Shown piece after piece: positions 63,678 to 64,000 of a stretch of 64,000 nt of DNA. This DNA is from Solimicrobium sp040544425 (GTDB taxonomy: Bacteria; Pseudomonadota; Gammaproteobacteria; Burkholderiales; Burkholderiaceae_D). A program made the position numbers and the translations under genes. Position 1 is the stretch's first letter, and every line of letters starts with the position of its first letter. The stretch lies in the NCBI GenBank assembly GCA_040544425.1, contig JBEONO010000014.1, forward strand, positions 1 through 64,000, written 5' to 3'. The notes below the pieces were generated by a model that did no database searches, was not told the origin of the DNA, and saw nothing but the letters and a program-made list of their open reading frames with translations.

Positions 63678-63770
63678 CTGCCCCAGTCGGACTACAGAAG
63701 GCGATTTTCAAACAAAACGTTGAAACTCCCACCCCGATCACTATATACTCCGACATATCGGAACATTTAA
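63180..63770 (+). CDS. Ser-rich tandem-family protein, member C (3' fused)
   Basis: 196 residues from ATG at 63180. Longer Ser-rich lead (to ~32), variable middle ('LSVEAMAEVFRKYEALKKLAKPTEQ'), then the conserved half, almost identical to A ('IGDWSVRESLLDYVAKSGTEKQL'). After 'DSSEKDNKSN' the family C-terminus (KY.QS-stop) is replaced by about 30 unrelated residues ('LPQSDYRRRFSNKTLKLPPRS...') that run into the promoter of the next gene. The C-terminus is therefore chimeric. Confidence 0.7.
   Translation: MIGSFSSSSAYSSSSFGSTYSSSSSSSAHDSLSVEAMAEVFRKYEALKKLAKPTEQNLSDPEFRPHIKDLFCRIDGDRIGDWSVRESLLDYVAKSGTEKQLNTIFAEMREAGQPAFFPDKPIPNGVDFTIVSRDGAQLTWVTHTDYHLDDSGKFVRDSSEKDNKSNLPQSDYRRRFSNKTLKLPPRSLYTPTYRNI
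63749..63762 (+). promoter_or_regulatory. Palindrome in the promoter of the antitoxin-like gene
   Basis: TCCGACATATCGGA (5-bp arms around CATA) lies next to a -10-like TATACT and 27 nt before the downstream start. It resembles TA-module operators. It sits inside the last codons of family member C, which supports the idea that this end was joined secondarily. Confidence 0.5.
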
Positions 63771-63789
63771 ATTTTTAAAGGGGTGGGCA

Positions 63790-64000
63790 ATGATCACAGT
63801 TTCTGCTGACAGTGAATTGGCAGCGCCAGCTGAAGTCGCTTTTATTGCCGACATTTCAGATCGCGAAGTACATCGTATTATTGACGAACGCATCTTGCCA
63901 GACACGCTTTACGAGCAAATCAACGGTCGCCGTTTTTTAAGACTGGCCTGTGCTTTTGCCCATTTTTACTTTGATACCGATAAGGATCTCTCCAAATCCC
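63790..64000 (+). CDS. Putative DUF433/VapB-type antitoxin, N-terminal part
   Basis: Opens at ATG 63790 with AAAGGGG upstream and runs off the right edge after 70 codons. 'EVAFIADISDREVHRIIDERILPDTLYEQINGRRFLRLACAFAHFYFDTDKDLS' resembles the MerR-like N-terminal half of DUF433-linked antitoxins ('IAxLSxRxVNRxxDExxLP.xLY'). A toxin gene (PIN-like) would be expected beyond the window. Assignment is by recalled pattern and incomplete. Confidence 0.5.
   Translation, partial: MITVSADSELAAPAEVAFIADISDREVHRIIDERILPDTLYEQINGRRFLRLACAFAHFYFDTDKDLSKS

Overview
The window reads as chromosomal DNA of a Gram-negative betaproteobacterium, most like the Oxalobacteraceae (Undibacterium-like). That placement is an inference. 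It rests on PEP-CTERM and IPTL-CTERM sorted proteins, the gene order yraN-diaA-BON lipoprotein, a Gcr-type 'site-specific recombinase' membrane protein beside yjdM, a moderate GC content and many periplasmic signal peptides. No rRNA, tRNA, CRISPR array, phage block or complete insertion sequence is visible. Small repeats are abundant: REP/REPIN palindromes, a MITE-like hairpin, dispersed palindromes and 0.3 to 0.9 kb duplications.

Layout. (1) 1-9.8 kb is an all-minus accessory block of small exported or membrane proteins of unknown role, a DUF4240 protein, a DUF1266 membrane protein, a stomatin-like SPFH protein and a 1.2-kDa-residue-scale (about 1,186 aa) TPR protein. (2) 9.8-12.1 kb is repeat-rich: a higBA/NadS-type toxin-antitoxin (TA) module lies between two direct ~310-bp repeats, followed by a REPIN split by a 160-bp hairpin element. 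(3) 12.1-21.9 kb looks like a phosphate-scavenging locus: a probable Pho box, a TonB-dependent receptor, a YncE-like beta-propeller, a histidine acid phosphatase/phytase, an OmpR-type two-component pair and a nucleotide-pyrophosphatase-like enzyme. (4) 22-34.8 kb is mostly minus-strand enzymes: diheme cytochrome c, S9 peptidase, a decayed DUF1624 gene, LysE exporter, cupin, CocE/NonD hydrolase, NTF2-like protein, Tat-exported amidase, DCC protein and FAD amine-oxidase-like protein. (5) 35-42 kb holds an exported phosphoesterase, a PEP-CTERM protein, a GST, a subtilase with IPTL-CTERM tail and a RIO-type kinase. (6) 42-46.7 kb holds a scar with rhodanese and GNAT gene fragments, MgtE, a TacAT module and a YjjJ/HipA-like kinase. 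(7) 47-61.3 kb is mostly housekeeping: YceI, DUF1275, YjdM, Gcr, BON lipoprotein, DiaA, YraN, GGT, HDOD, a GspF-like protein, PyrE and ExoIII, plus a Fic-fold protein lacking its catalytic histidine.

(8) 61.2-63.8 kb is the most unusual part. Three tandem ~0.9-kb units each begin with the last ~50 nt of xthA and carry one member of an unrecognised Ser-rich protein family. The first two units also end with the 3' tail of a convergent gene that is not otherwise present. The third unit is cut off and fused to the regulatory region of a putative antitoxin gene that runs off the window. This array is the best candidate here for an undescribed system.
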